Shown: positions 26,202-34,883 of the stretch, one piece after another
Layout of the letters: each line of letters starts with the position of its first letter
Position numbering within the stretch: position 1 is the stretch's first letter
DNA from: Chlamydiae bacterium CG10_big_fil_rev_8_21_14_0_10_42_34
Lineage (GTDB): Bacteria; Chlamydiota; Chlamydiia; Chlamydiales; SM23-39
DNA length: 64,000 nucleotides
Reading direction: 5' to 3'
Assembly: GCA_002773795.1 (NCBI GenBank)
Contig: PFAD01000013.1
Coordinates: 1 to 64,000 of the forward strand
The notes under the pieces: model-generated
The model's database searches: none
What the model was told of the DNA's origin: nothing
Seen by the model: the letters and a program-made list of their open reading frames with translations, nothing else
Made by a program: the position numbers and the translations under genes

Positions 26202-28388
26202 ATGAGATTTTTTTCAAGAAATTCGTCTAAAAACAAAAGAGTCAAAACCCCAACAATTATCCAATTCCAAGCAATTGAATGTGGTGCTGTTTCTTTGTCC
26301 ATTGTTTTGGGCTATTTCGGCAAGTTTGTCCCTATTGAAGAAGTAAGAGTTGAGTGTGGAGTTTCTCGCGATGGGAGCAATGCCTGGAACATCATTCAAG
26401 CTGCCAAGAAATATGGGCTGGATGGGAAAGGAGAAAAGCGAACAGCAGAAGAATTAAAGGAGATCAAGGTTCCTGCTATCTTACTTTGGAAATTTAATCA
26501 CTTTCTTGTATTAGAAGGCATCCAAGGAGATCAAGTCTTTCTTAACGACCCTAGCACTGGGCCCAGGAGTCTTTCCTTTGAACAGTTTCAATCCGATTAT
26601 TCGGGAGTTGCACTCGTTTTTGAAAAAACCGATCAATTCCAAGAAGGAGGAAAGCCCCTCTCGCTATTTCATCACTTACATGAGAGGCTTAAAGAAATCC
26701 CAGGATCCATATCCTATCTCGTCCTCATAAGCCTTTGCCTTCTTCTTCCAGGCTTTGCAATGCCCGCCTTTTTAATGGCCTTCATCAATACCTTTTTCGG
26801 CCAATATGTGCTTCCCTGGAAATGGGAATTTATGGGCGCTATTTTTCTTACAGCAATCCTTGCTGGCAGCATGGCTTTAACTCGAGGATTTGTTTTAAAC
26901 CACTTAAACAGAAAGCTTTCCCTTTCTTTTTCAAGCCATTTTCTTTGGCACTTGCTCCGCCTTCCCATGAATTTTTATACGCAACGATATACCGCCGAAA
27001 TTGCCTATAGAACATCTCTCAACACAGCCGTTGCGCAAACACTTACGGGGCCTGTTACTACGACATTTATTCAACTCCTCCTCATTATTTTTTATGCCAT
27101 CATCATGTTTAGTTACGACATCGCAATCGCCTCGATAGGAATCATATCAGGAACTATTAACTTAATACTCATGAACTCCCTTTTCAAATCGAGAAAAAAT
27201 GCCTATGCAGCTCTTCAACAGGACATTACAAGATCTCTAACAGAATCTCTTGGAGGACTTAAAAACATCGAAACAATCAAGGCTAAAGGAATTGAATCTG
27301 ATTTTTTCACAAAGTGGTCTGGCTACTACACAAAAAAAATGAATTCCCTGCAAAGCCTTGGGAAAAAAGATGTTATTTTAACAACAGTTCCCATCGTTTT
27401 TCAATTTATGACCCTGACACTGCTTTTAGGAATTGGATCGATTCGAATTATTGAGGGTAGCTTAACGATTGGCAAATTGATGGCATTGCAGCTGCTCATG
27501 ACGAATTTCTTACTTCCCATCAATAATTTTGTGACATTGAGTTCTCTAATCCAAAATATGAAGCTTAATATCGAAAGGTTAAATGATGTTTTAAAAAATG
27601 ACGCCGACCAAATCTATCTTACAAGAAGACTGAAGCCGAAAGAGACTCACTTAGACAAGCTTTCTGGATCTTTGGAATTTCGCAACGTTTCCTTTCGTTA
27701 CGCCCCTCTTTCGCCTCCTGTCATTCAAAATTTAAGCTTTAAAATCGAACCAGGGCAAAGACTTGCCCTTGTTGGCCCCACGGGCAGTGGCAAATCAACA
27801 GTTGCCAAACTTGCCACTGGGCTTTTCTATCCAACTGAAGGGGAAATTCTATATGACAACGTCCCTTTAAAAGACATTTCAATCGATCTGTTTAGAGACT
27901 CAGTTGCAACAGTAAGTCAAGACATCTTTTTATTCACAGGGTCAATCCGCGAAAACATTACTCTTTGGAACGCAAAAGTACCTGACGAGCTATTAGTGGA
28001 AGCTGCCACTGACGCCTCGATACATGAAGATATCCTCATGAGACCTAAAGGATATGATGGAGAACTTGCAGAAGGGGGAAATAATCTAAGCGGCGGTCAA
28101 AGACAGCGCCTAGAAATAGCCAGAGCGCTCCTTTACAACCCTTCCATTATCATTCTCGACGAAGCAACGAGCGCACTTGATACAAAAACAGAAGAGGTCG
28201 TTTTAGAGCGAATTCGCCAGAGAGGTTGTTCTGCATTAATGATTGCACATAGGCTAAGTACCATTCGAGATTGCAATGAGATCATAGTTTTGGAAAAGGG
28301 CGTGACAGTCCAAAGAGGGTCACACCAGCAACTGAAAAATGAGGAAGGTCTCTACCAAACACTCATCGAAAGTGAGACAGGCTCATGA
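26202..28388 (+). CDS. NHLM bacteriocin ABC transporter with C39 leader peptidase
   Basis: Cleaves the precursor after Gly-Gly and exports the product. The N-terminal C39 peptidase domain (~17-150) has the catalytic triad C27 (QFQAIECGAVSL), H100 (KFNHFLVLEG) and D116 (LNDPSTG). A six-helix transmembrane domain (~165-455) precedes the ATPase (~490-728): Walker A GPTGSGKST, signature LSGGQRQRLEIARALL and Walker B IIILDEATSALD. Of 728 residues in total, all catalytic motifs are intact. It overlaps the second transporter gene by 4 bases. Confidence 0.92.
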   Translation: MRFFSRNSSKNKRVKTPTIIQFQAIECGAVSLSIVLGYFGKFVPIEEVRVECGVSRDGSNAWNIIQAAKKYGLDGKGEKRTAEELKEIKVPAILLWKFNHFLVLEGIQGDQVFLNDPSTGPRSLSFEQFQSDYSGVALVFEKTDQFQEGGKPLSLFHHLHERLKEIPGSISYLVLISLCLLLPGFAMPAFLMAFINTFFGQYVLPWKWEFMGAIFLTAILAGSMALTRGFVLNHLNRKLSLSFSSHFLWHLLRLPMNFYTQRYTAEIAYRTSLNTAVAQTLTGPVTTTFIQLLLIIFYAIIMFSYDIAIASIGIISGTINLILMNSLFKSRKNAYAALQQDITRSLTESLGGLKNIETIKAKGIESDFFTKWSGYYTKKMNSLQSLGKKDVILTTVPIVFQFMTLTLLLGIGSIRIIEGSLTIGKLMALQLLMTNFLLPINNFVTLSSLIQNMKLNIERLNDVLKNDADQIYLTRRLKPKETHLDKLSGSLEFRNVSFRYAPLSPPVIQNLSFKIEPGQRLALVGPTGSGKSTVAKLATGLFYPTEGEILYDNVPLKDISIDLFRDSVATVSQDIFLFTGSIRENITLWNAKVPDELLVEAATDASIHEDILMRPKGYDGELAEGGNNLSGGQRQRLEIARALLYNPSIIILDEATSALDTKTEEVVLERIRQRGCSALMIAHRLSTIRDCNEIIVLEKGVTVQRGSHQQLKNEEGLYQTLIESETGS

Positions 28389-31285
28389 ACCATTCAACTC
28401 AAATCATCGAATTTTTCAAAAGTCAAGCCACTCAACAAACCATGAATGCAGGGATCCCCTTTCCTTTGAATCAAAAAGGGGTAGTTTTTGCAATTGAAAA
28501 AGGGGCTCTTAATCTTTTTATAAAAGATCAAGAGCACTCCCAGCCTGTTTTCTTGGCCCACCTCAGTGAAGGTCTCCTATTTAACTATCACTCAGACGAT
28601 GAAAAGCAAACCCATGAAATTTTTGCACTCAGTGAGTTAGATTCCCCTATTTTCTCTATGACAGAAGAGAGCCTCACCCAAATATTAGGCACAAATCAAG
28701 AGCTTCAAGAGCCCTTTTCATTTTATTTGGAAAAATGGATTCATCTCATTGCTCGAAATCTTACAAAACTATTTTCACACGAACCAGATCTTGTGATTTT
28801 TCCCGATCAAAGCTTGGTTTTAACCCAAAATCAAACCCTTTCTGTAAAAAAAGTTGCTCATACTTTAGGAAAAGAAAAACTTTCTTGGATCCGCCCTCTT
28901 GAAGCAAACCTATTTTTTTATGGAAATGACGCTTACACACTCACCCCTTCTGAAGACTACTTTCCTCTCACGCCCCATTTTTGGTTTCAAGGAAAAGAGG
29001 ATGTAAAGGTTGAAGCGATTGATACCTTAAGCTTGATTCACAAACAAAAATGGATTTCTTCCCTTCAGACTTTCCACCGACTCTTTTATCAATATGTTCC
29101 TATCTACCTACAAAAAAAGTATCAAATTGAACACACCGCTTTAGAAAACCGCAAAGATGAAGAGACAAAAAACTTGACTCTTGCAATTGAAGAGATGGAA
29201 TCAGTTGTCCAGACTTCTTTGGAAGCAGGGTCTGCAAAAACAGAGCTGGGGAAAATATGTCAAATTCTTGGCCACCATTTGAAAGTTCAGTTCACAATCC
29301 CTTCTACAAGCGAAGAGATTCTTAAAGATCATGATCAATACCTCGATTTGATCTGTGAAGCCTCTCATATCCGCAAAAGAAAAGTCCTTTTCACACCAAA
29401 CTGGTGGCAGGAAGACCATGGGCCACTTCTTGCTTTTTATAAAGAAGGCCCCATTGCCCTGATTAAAAAAGGCAACTATCGAATGCACGATCTAAAAAGC
29501 ATTCAACCTATTACAGCTGCCATTGCAAAAGATTTGCAACCCTTTGCTTACATGTTTTACCCCCCCTTGCCTGAGGATCTTACTCAAGGAAAAGAGCTCA
29601 TTTATTTATCTTTAGGCAAATATAGAAAGTATTACATTTATTTGGCACTTTTCAGCTTAGCCGGAACTTTTTTTGCTTTTTTCCCATCTATTGCAACCAA
29701 ACTATTGTTTAATTATGCCGTTCCTGAAAATTCTCATTCTCTTACTTACTACTTGCTTTTGGGACTCCTATTTTCAACAATTGGGATCTCCTTTTTCTAT
29801 TTTTTAAAAAACTTCATATTTTTGAAAATCAAAGGGCTTACTATTCACTTTGTCCAAACGTCTATTTGGGATCGGATTCTAAAGTTATCTCCTGCTTTTT
29901 TTCGGAAAAATTCGGTTGGGAACTTCTTTTGGAAGCTTCAGACAATCGAAACAATAAATGATCTATTGGGAGACAGCATAGCGATCCCTTTTTTGAGAGG
30001 AATTTCCTCCTTTTTTTTCCTGATCATCATGTTTGTTTTTTCCCCACTATTAACGTTGATTGCCTTTGGATTTTCTTTAGTTGGACTCGCCCTTACAATT
30101 TTTTGCGCATCATTCATGATGAGTTATTTTAGAAAATCCTTTGAGCTACAAAAAAAGCTACAAGGGATGCTCATTCAAATGATTGGCGGCGTAGGGAAAC
30201 TGAGAGAAGCTGGCGCCGAAAAAAGTGCCTTTGCAAACTGGGCTCATTCATTTACACTGCAAAATATTTTAGACTTAAAAATCTCTAACCTAAAAACAAT
30301 TGTGTTCTCTCTTGATAAAGTGTTACCCATTTTATCATTTGGAGGAGTCTATTTGGCCCTTTTTGAATGGATTGGAGTTCAGGGAATTAGCTTGCCCAAT
30401 TTTTTAGCCTTTAACATTGCGTTTGGAAGCTATATGTCGAGTATTTATCCTCTATATAACGCGATTATTCAAATGGTTAAAATCATCCCTCTATGGGAAA
30501 ACACAAAAGAGCTCATTGAAGTACCGCCTGAAGAGACCGAAGAAAAAATTACTCCCGGAAAACTTACTGGAGAAATTCGGCTCAACAATGTGGTCTTTAG
30601 CTACGCACCTGAGCTTCCACCTGTTTTAAATGGGATTAATATAACTGTTCAACCAAATGAATTTGTGGGGATTGTTGGTCAATCTGGATGTGGCAAATCA
30701 ACGCTAATCCGTCTTCTTTTGGGATTTGAAACACCTCAATCCGGAGCCATATACTACAATGGCAAAGACCTAGAAAAGCTTGACCTTAGAATGGTCCGCA
30801 AGCAGCTCGGAGTGGTTCTTCAGGCTGGCACTATGATGGCAGGCCCACTCTATGAGAACTTAGCCTGTGGAGGTCTTTATAACGAAGGGCAAATTAAGGA
30901 GGCTCTTCGCCTATCTGGTTTAGACGAGCTCTTAGAAGATCTTCCCATGGGACTTCAGACCTTTGTGCAAATGGATGGAGTGAATCTTTCGGGTGGTCAA
31001 AAGCAGCGCGTGCTCCTTGCGAGGGCCCTTCTTGGATCGCCACCAATCCTTATTTTTGATGAGGCAACATCAGCTCTTGACAATCGAACACAAAAAAAGA
31101 TTAGCAGCAATATTGAAGAGCTCAACGTGACCCGTATTGTGATTGCGCAAAGGCTCTCAACATTGCAGAACGCCGACCGCATTTATGTATTAAGCGAGGG
31201 GAAAGTGGTTCAAGAAGGGACCTATGAGGAGCTTGGAGGACAAGCGGGGCTTTTTGCCGAAATGCTGGCTCGCCAAAATGTATAA
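28385..31285 (+). CDS. NHLM bacteriocin ABC transporter, second ATP-binding subunit
   Basis: The partner half of the exporter, 966 residues. The first ~410 residues lack a peptidase and form the long soluble region typical of this subfamily. A transmembrane domain (~415-690) is followed by an ATPase with Walker A GQSGCGKST, signature LSGGQKQRVLLARALL and Walker B ILIFDEATSALD. The ATGA overlap with the C39 transporter implies coupled translation and a heterodimer. It is the last gene of the plus-strand operon. Confidence 0.9.
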   Translation: MNHSTQIIEFFKSQATQQTMNAGIPFPLNQKGVVFAIEKGALNLFIKDQEHSQPVFLAHLSEGLLFNYHSDDEKQTHEIFALSELDSPIFSMTEESLTQILGTNQELQEPFSFYLEKWIHLIARNLTKLFSHEPDLVIFPDQSLVLTQNQTLSVKKVAHTLGKEKLSWIRPLEANLFFYGNDAYTLTPSEDYFPLTPHFWFQGKEDVKVEAIDTLSLIHKQKWISSLQTFHRLFYQYVPIYLQKKYQIEHTALENRKDEETKNLTLAIEEMESVVQTSLEAGSAKTELGKICQILGHHLKVQFTIPSTSEEILKDHDQYLDLICEASHIRKRKVLFTPNWWQEDHGPLLAFYKEGPIALIKKGNYRMHDLKSIQPITAAIAKDLQPFAYMFYPPLPEDLTQGKELIYLSLGKYRKYYIYLALFSLAGTFFAFFPSIATKLLFNYAVPENSHSLTYYLLLGLLFSTIGISFFYFLKNFIFLKIKGLTIHFVQTSIWDRILKLSPAFFRKNSVGNFFWKLQTIETINDLLGDSIAIPFLRGISSFFFLIIMFVFSPLLTLIAFGFSLVGLALTIFCASFMMSYFRKSFELQKKLQGMLIQMIGGVGKLREAGAEKSAFANWAHSFTLQNILDLKISNLKTIVFSLDKVLPILSFGGVYLALFEWIGVQGISLPNFLAFNIAFGSYMSSIYPLYNAIIQMVKIIPLWENTKELIEVPPEETEEKITPGKLTGEIRLNNVVFSYAPELPPVLNGINITVQPNEFVGIVGQSGCGKSTLIRLLLGFETPQSGAIYYNGKDLEKLDLRMVRKQLGVVLQAGTMMAGPLYENLACGGLYNEGQIKEALRLSGLDELLEDLPMGLQTFVQMDGVNLSGGQKQRVLLARALLGSPPILIFDEATSALDNRTQKKISSNIEELNVTRIVIAQRLSTLQNADRIYVLSEGKVVQEGTYEELGGQAGLFAEMLARQNV

Positions 31286-31401
31286 ATTCCCCATTCAAAA
31301 AATGGGGAGATTCATGCGATTTCATAGTAGATTTTTTTACATCTTTAGATCTTTTGCTTTTACTCTCATTGTACCTTTGAAAAAATGAGTGTATTTGCCG
31401 C

Positions 31402-31674
31402 TTATCCTCCGCAGAGCCACTGAGCTTGAGCGGCGGCAATTTTTTTCAATTCTTCTTCAGACATATTTTTTGCATTGATCGGCACCTTGTGGATGACGAG
31501 ATGCAAAGTATCTCCTGTCTCTTCATGAACATGGATCTTGGCATGTGCTGGGACGTTAAATCCCGCCTCTTTTAGCGCAGCTTCTGGGTTTTTCAGCATC
31601 TTTTGTTTAAAAGATGGATCTTTCCATGCGAGCATGTTAATTTTCGTCTCGATTTCTTCTCTTGATTTTTTCAT
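31402..31674 (-). CDS. Second NHLP-type RiPP precursor with minimal core
   Basis: A 90-residue precursor with one nitrile-hydratase-like leader (INMLAWKDPSFKQKMLKNPE, ALKEAGFNVP, IHVHEETGDTLHLVIHKVP) and the motif MSEEELKKIAAAQAQWLCGG at the C terminus. It lacks the usual Gly-Gly before the core. A cut after Ala-Ala would leave a very short tail with a single Cys. The start at 31674 has AGGGGA upstream and forms an ATGA overlap with the preceding gene. It faces the exporter operon. It could be a second substrate, or a leader-like protein with another role. Confidence 0.78.
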   Translation of the reverse strand: MKKSREEIETKINMLAWKDPSFKQKMLKNPEAALKEAGFNVPAHAKIHVHEETGDTLHLVIHKVPINAKNMSEEELKKIAAAQAQWLCGG

Positions 31675-32138
31675 AGTTTCCCCTTGTTTGTGCACCATTT
31701 ACTTATGTCTAAAGCATGTCCATAAGACTCTTGAAATTTTTCCTCGTAAGAGCGCATCGTTTCTACATACAGATCTGCAAGATGCTCCTCTTCCTCTTTC
31801 GTTCCGGAAGAAGGCTCATGATGCATATATTTGCCAAAAATACGATCGCAATCTTGCATGTATTTTCGGGTATGCAGAATATGGTCATGCCAAACTTCAT
31901 CAATCTCAAGAGTAGGAACCCTTACTAATTTGGGATCCAAAATCTTAAGCGCTAAAAAGTTTTTGTACTTTCGGACTGTGTCTTTAGCCTCCGCTTCATC
32001 CCAGTTTTTCTTACCTACAAGCCTTTTCACAATATATTGTAGATCTAGGTTTTGAATATATTGGATGGGATCTTCCGCCTTATTTTTCATTAAATACTTC
32101 TTCAGAATGAATAAATGTTCTATTAGGTCCATATACAT
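31671..32138 (-). CDS. GRDP-like (glycine-rich domain-containing protein-like) small protein
   Basis: A 155-residue protein. Its centre, VPTLEIDEVWHDHILHTRKY followed by MQDCDRIFGKYMHHEP, resembles the conserved core of the plant GRDP/DUF1399-like family, with a WHxH motif that could bind metal. Biochemical function is unknown. It is translationally coupled to the second precursor through ATGA, which ties it to the RiPP locus as a possible partner, processing factor or immunity protein; that role is inference. No ribosome binding site is evident at the 32138 start. Confidence 0.65.
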   Translation of the reverse strand: MYMDLIEHLFILKKYLMKNKAEDPIQYIQNLDLQYIVKRLVGKKNWDEAEAKDTVRKYKNFLALKILDPKLVRVPTLEIDEVWHDHILHTRKYMQDCDRIFGKYMHHEPSSGTKEEEEHLADLYVETMRSYEEKFQESYGHALDISKWCTNKGKL

Positions 32139-32200
32139 AAATAAGCGTTAAGAGAAAATGATTTTTTGCGATTCTAACCAGAAAAATACATTATTGAACT

Positions 32201-32376
32201 GAGAGGGTGTCTACAAAATGAGGGTTCGTCGAAGTTTTGGATTATTTTGGCCTCTTTTCGACTCCAAAATTGGGGGGCTATATACCCTGTTGATATTGCC
32301 CCCACAATTTTTGGATCGAAAATAGGCTCAAAAGAGACGAAAAATCGTCAGAACCTCACTTTGTAGACACCCTCTT
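32201..32376. repeat. MITE-like imperfect palindrome
   Basis: About 175 bases that fold on themselves almost end to end. The left end gagggtgtctacaaa (32203-32217) is the exact reverse complement of the right end tttgtagacaccctc (32360-32374). The arms continue inward with partial pairing (left cctcttttcgactccaaaat, right around 32305-32340). No open frame is inside. It lies between the RiPP locus and the next gene, like a non-autonomous mobile element. No clear target-site duplication is seen. Confidence 0.7.
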
Positions 32377-32424
32377 AGAGAACTTCAAAAAGAACGAAAA
32401 AGTTATGAGGGCACACCCAAAAAG

Positions 32425-33360
32425 TTAGAGCTGTCTCAAGATAGAGACACCAATCCTATCTTCTTCTTCATAAAGTGCCCACTTTCCAGCAAACACACTT
32501 TTCCCCACCACCTGCAGAATCATTGCAGGCTCTTCAAGATCGGGCTCTTCAACTATTACAGGAACATCTTGATAAAGGCTTTTTCCACTCAAGACGTAAT
32601 GAAACAGTCTCGTCACATAGCTTTGCTGCAAAGTTGGGATTTTATATTGAATGAAAGACTCTTTTTTTATATCGTCCGTAAACCGTTGTAAAACTTTTGA
32701 GGGTTCATCAACCAAATACCAAGGCACTTTCTGACCAAGAGTTCTATCAAACGCCATAACCCACTGACTTTCAGCAAAGGGTTGGTTAGCAAGTTGATTG
32801 GATTCTTTTTCAGAAAACCCGAGATAATCGATGGTTAAATCATTTTCCCTTCCACACAGTTTTAGCCTCGTCCCATGCCACTTGTTCCGATAGGGCTTTA
32901 CAACTTGGCCCTCAAGTTGCTTCAAACTCCGAAGCTCTTGGGGAATGAGAAAAAGATGGTGGGTATCGCCAACTGTGTAAAAGGTCCCATCTGCTTTTTT
33001 CTGATCGCGCAGGATGGGACATTTATTTCTGAGGATTTGCCGGATATGATTAGGTAACGGGGGGATCTTTAAAGGCATCGCATTGAGTCTCTTTAAAGCC
33101 AAATACCAAGCTGTTATTTTAGGCTCTTGAAGCCTCACACGCTCAACAATGTCATCCACCTCATCGTGAAACAAAGAGGGCTTATTCTTTGAAAAATGAA
33201 TCTCATTTAAAGACAATAGCTTCAACATTTGCTCTGAGGGGGTAATCCACTCAGATTTAGGCGCGGGCATTGGGGGTGGATAAGGAGCAGGCTCCTCTTG
33301 AACTACGGGCGCCAAATAACTGGTAAAAAGATTGCTCAAATGAACCGCCATAAACCTCAT
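32425..33360 (-). CDS. Hypothetical protein
   Basis: I do not recognise this 311-residue protein. The start at 33360 (MRFMAVHLSNLF) follows AAAGGAGA; the frame continues upstream across repeats and a hairpin but cannot be coding there. After an N-terminal hydrophobic patch and a Pro-rich stretch (APYPPPMPAPKSE), the rest is globular and alpha/beta, with KPYRNKWHGTRLKLCGREND and a C-terminal part VIVEEPDLEEPAMILQVVGK. There is no membrane segment beyond the N terminus. Confidence 0.6.
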   Translation of the reverse strand: MRFMAVHLSNLFTSYLAPVVQEEPAPYPPPMPAPKSEWITPSEQMLKLLSLNEIHFSKNKPSLFHDEVDDIVERVRLQEPKITAWYLALKRLNAMPLKIPPLPNHIRQILRNKCPILRDQKKADGTFYTVGDTHHLFLIPQELRSLKQLEGQVVKPYRNKWHGTRLKLCGRENDLTIDYLGFSEKESNQLANQPFAESQWVMAFDRTLGQKVPWYLVDEPSKVLQRFTDDIKKESFIQYKIPTLQQSYVTRLFHYVLSGKSLYQDVPVIVEEPDLEEPAMILQVVGKSVFAGKWALYEEEDRIGVSILRQL

Positions 33361-33378
33361 TTCTCCTTTGCCAAAGTC

Positions 33379-33511
33379 ATTTCGGAGGGAGTGGGATGGG
33401 CTGCGGCTTAAAAAGCCTCCGGGCCTAAAGGCCTGATCGCGCTTTGCGCGATCCCCTTTTCGCTTACGCTCAAAACGAACCCAAGGGTTCTCACCCCACT
33501 CCCTCCGAAAT
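33379..33511. repeat. 133-bp element with perfect 17-bp terminal inverted repeats related to the tRNA-Ser 3' end
   Basis: The left end atttcggagggagtggg (33379-33395) is repeated in inverse orientation at 33495-33511 without mismatch. Its core cggagggagtggg differs by one base from cggagagagtggg at the 3' end of the tRNA-Ser gene (33807-33819). Another near copy, atttcggagagagcggg, is at 33544-33560. Confidence 0.65.
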
Positions 33512-33540
33512 AAAAAAACCCCAGCGAAAGCTGAGGTTTT
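33512..33540. terminator. Bidirectional terminator-like hairpin
   Basis: A-tract, stem cc-cagc / gctg-gg with a gaaa loop and one internal mismatch, then T-tract. It could end transcripts from the tRNA-Ser gene coming from the right. Confidence 0.5.
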
Positions 33541-33543
33541 GCT

Positions 33544-33560
33544 ATTTCGGAGAGAGCGGG
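33544..33560 (+). repeat. Partial copy of the tRNA-Ser 3' end
   Basis: atttcggagagagcggg matches the tRNA-Ser 3' terminal segment (cggagagagtggg at 33807-33819) with one difference. It lies 263 bases away on the 3' side, in the same orientation, as an attachment-site remnant or repeat copy would. Confidence 0.5.
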
Positions 33561-33806
33561 ATGCCCTCTCGCAACGGGCTTCGCCCGTGTCTTCCGGGCC
33601 GGCGATTTTTTTCGGGGTCAACCGAAAAAAATTCGAAAGACTTTAGCCTTCGATGCTGCTTTAGCTGCACCCTGAAAGGGCGTAGGTTCGCCTCGAACCG
33701 AAGTCAATCCCTCTACGAAAAGCCAAGCAGCTCCACCCCAAACAACGAACGCGTTGTTCGGGGACCCCGGAGGGCTTTTCTTTTCTCCGCTTTTTCGAAG
33801 AAAAAT

Positions 33807-33893
33807 CGGAGAGAGTGGGATTCGAACCCACGAAACGTTTACACGTTTACACGCTTTCCAAGCGTGCTCCTTCAGCCACTCGGACATCTCTCC
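33807..33893 (-). tRNA. tRNA-Ser(GGA)
   Basis: A full cloverleaf reads on the minus strand: 7-bp acceptor GGAGAGA/TCTCTCC with discriminator G, anticodon loop TTGGAAA giving GGA, a long variable arm as expected for Ser, and the T-arm GTGGGTTCGAATCCCAC. CCA is not encoded. Its 3' end faces the accessory region that holds the RiPP locus. Confidence 0.95.
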
Positions 33894-34016
33894 ATAAAAT
33901 ATGGGACTAGATTCTAATCAATTCATTGTTAACTCACAAGATTTTCATTTACCCACTTCTTAAAACTCCCGCCTTGCATTATATGGGGGGAAAAGCGATA
34001 GTTTTAAGGGTGCAAT

Positions 34017-34883
34017 ATGTTTAAAAGATTTATTTTACTCGCTCTTTTGGTCGCAAGCTGCGGAAAACCTCCCGCTACCCCCAAAGCAAAACCCCTCCTC
34101 CTCGTCAGCATCGCTCCATACCGCTTCCTAACCGAACAAATTGCGGGCCCAGACTTTGAGGTGAAAACCGTCGTACCGATGGCTGCAAACCCCCACTCCT
34201 TTGAGCCCACATCCCACCAAGTCACCAAAATGGGAGAAGGTCTCGTCTGGTTCCGCATCGGAGAGCCTTTCGAAAATAAAATTTTACCCGTTTTAAACAA
34301 GCATAACCCCAAGCTAATTGTCCAAGATTTGCGCGATGGCATTAGTCTCATCGAAGAGGTCCACGAACTCAGCTGCAAACAGTGCTCTATGGACCATTTA
34401 GACAGACACATCTGGATGAGCCCTAAGCTGGCCGCACAACAAGCAGCCCTTATCGAAAAGACACTCAGCAAACAATTCCCCGAGATGCAAGAACAGTTTG
34501 CAAAAAACTTAGAAAACCTCAGTCTTCAGCTGATCGCACTCGATCTCGAAATTCACGAAATTTTAAAGCCCATTGTAAAACGGACCCTTCTGGTTTCTCA
34601 CCCCGCCTTTGCCTACTTTTGCAAGGAGTATAACTTCACTCAGCTCTCCGTTGAATACGAAGGAAAGGACCCAAGACCAAAGCATCTTGAACAGATTCTC
34701 CAAGAAGCCGTTTCTCAAAGCATGGAGATCGCTTTAGCCCTACCACAGTACAACAACAAAGGCGCGCAACTGATCGCAGAAAAAATCCATGTACCCATTC
34801 ACCTCATCGATCCCTATTCCTCTAACTATTTTGAGATGATGAGAAAATTAGCCCATTTAATTGCGGACCCCTATGCAAATTGA
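34017..34883 (+). CDS. Metal ABC transporter substrate-binding lipoprotein (ZnuA/TroA family)
   Basis: A periplasmic receptor for Zn2+ or Mn2+. The N terminus is a lipoprotein signal with lipobox LVASC, so Cys15 is the likely acylation site. Family motifs include LLVSIAPYRFLTEQIAGPDF, a His in AANPHSFEPTSHQ, DRHIWMSPKLAAQQA and LVSHPAFAYFCKEYNF; the three His plus a C-terminal acidic residue would bind the metal. Of 288 residues, there is no His-rich loop. AAGGG precedes the ATG. It forms an operon with the ATPase and permease, equivalent to C. trachomatis CT415-CT417. Confidence 0.87.
   Translation: MFKRFILLALLVASCGKPPATPKAKPLLLVSIAPYRFLTEQIAGPDFEVKTVVPMAANPHSFEPTSHQVTKMGEGLVWFRIGEPFENKILPVLNKHNPKLIVQDLRDGISLIEEVHELSCKQCSMDHLDRHIWMSPKLAAQQAALIEKTLSKQFPEMQEQFAKNLENLSLQLIALDLEIHEILKPIVKRTLLVSHPAFAYFCKEYNFTQLSVEYEGKDPRPKHLEQILQEAVSQSMEIALALPQYNNKGAQLIAEKIHVPIHLIDPYSSNYFEMMRKLAHLIADPYAN

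Noticed and set aside
31289..31307. Hairpin cccatt/aatggg after the second ABC transporter gene
   Set aside because: Short stem and no T-run on either strand, so it is not claimed as a terminator.
33361..33621. N-terminal 87-codon extension of the hypothetical gene at 32425
   Set aside because: It covers the 133-bp inverted-repeat element and a terminator-like hairpin; a ribosome binding site sits at the internal start.
33618..33887. Open frame across the tRNA-Ser gene and its 3' repeats, minus strand
   Set aside because: It is the tRNA and its repeats read as codons; the tRNA structure is decisive.
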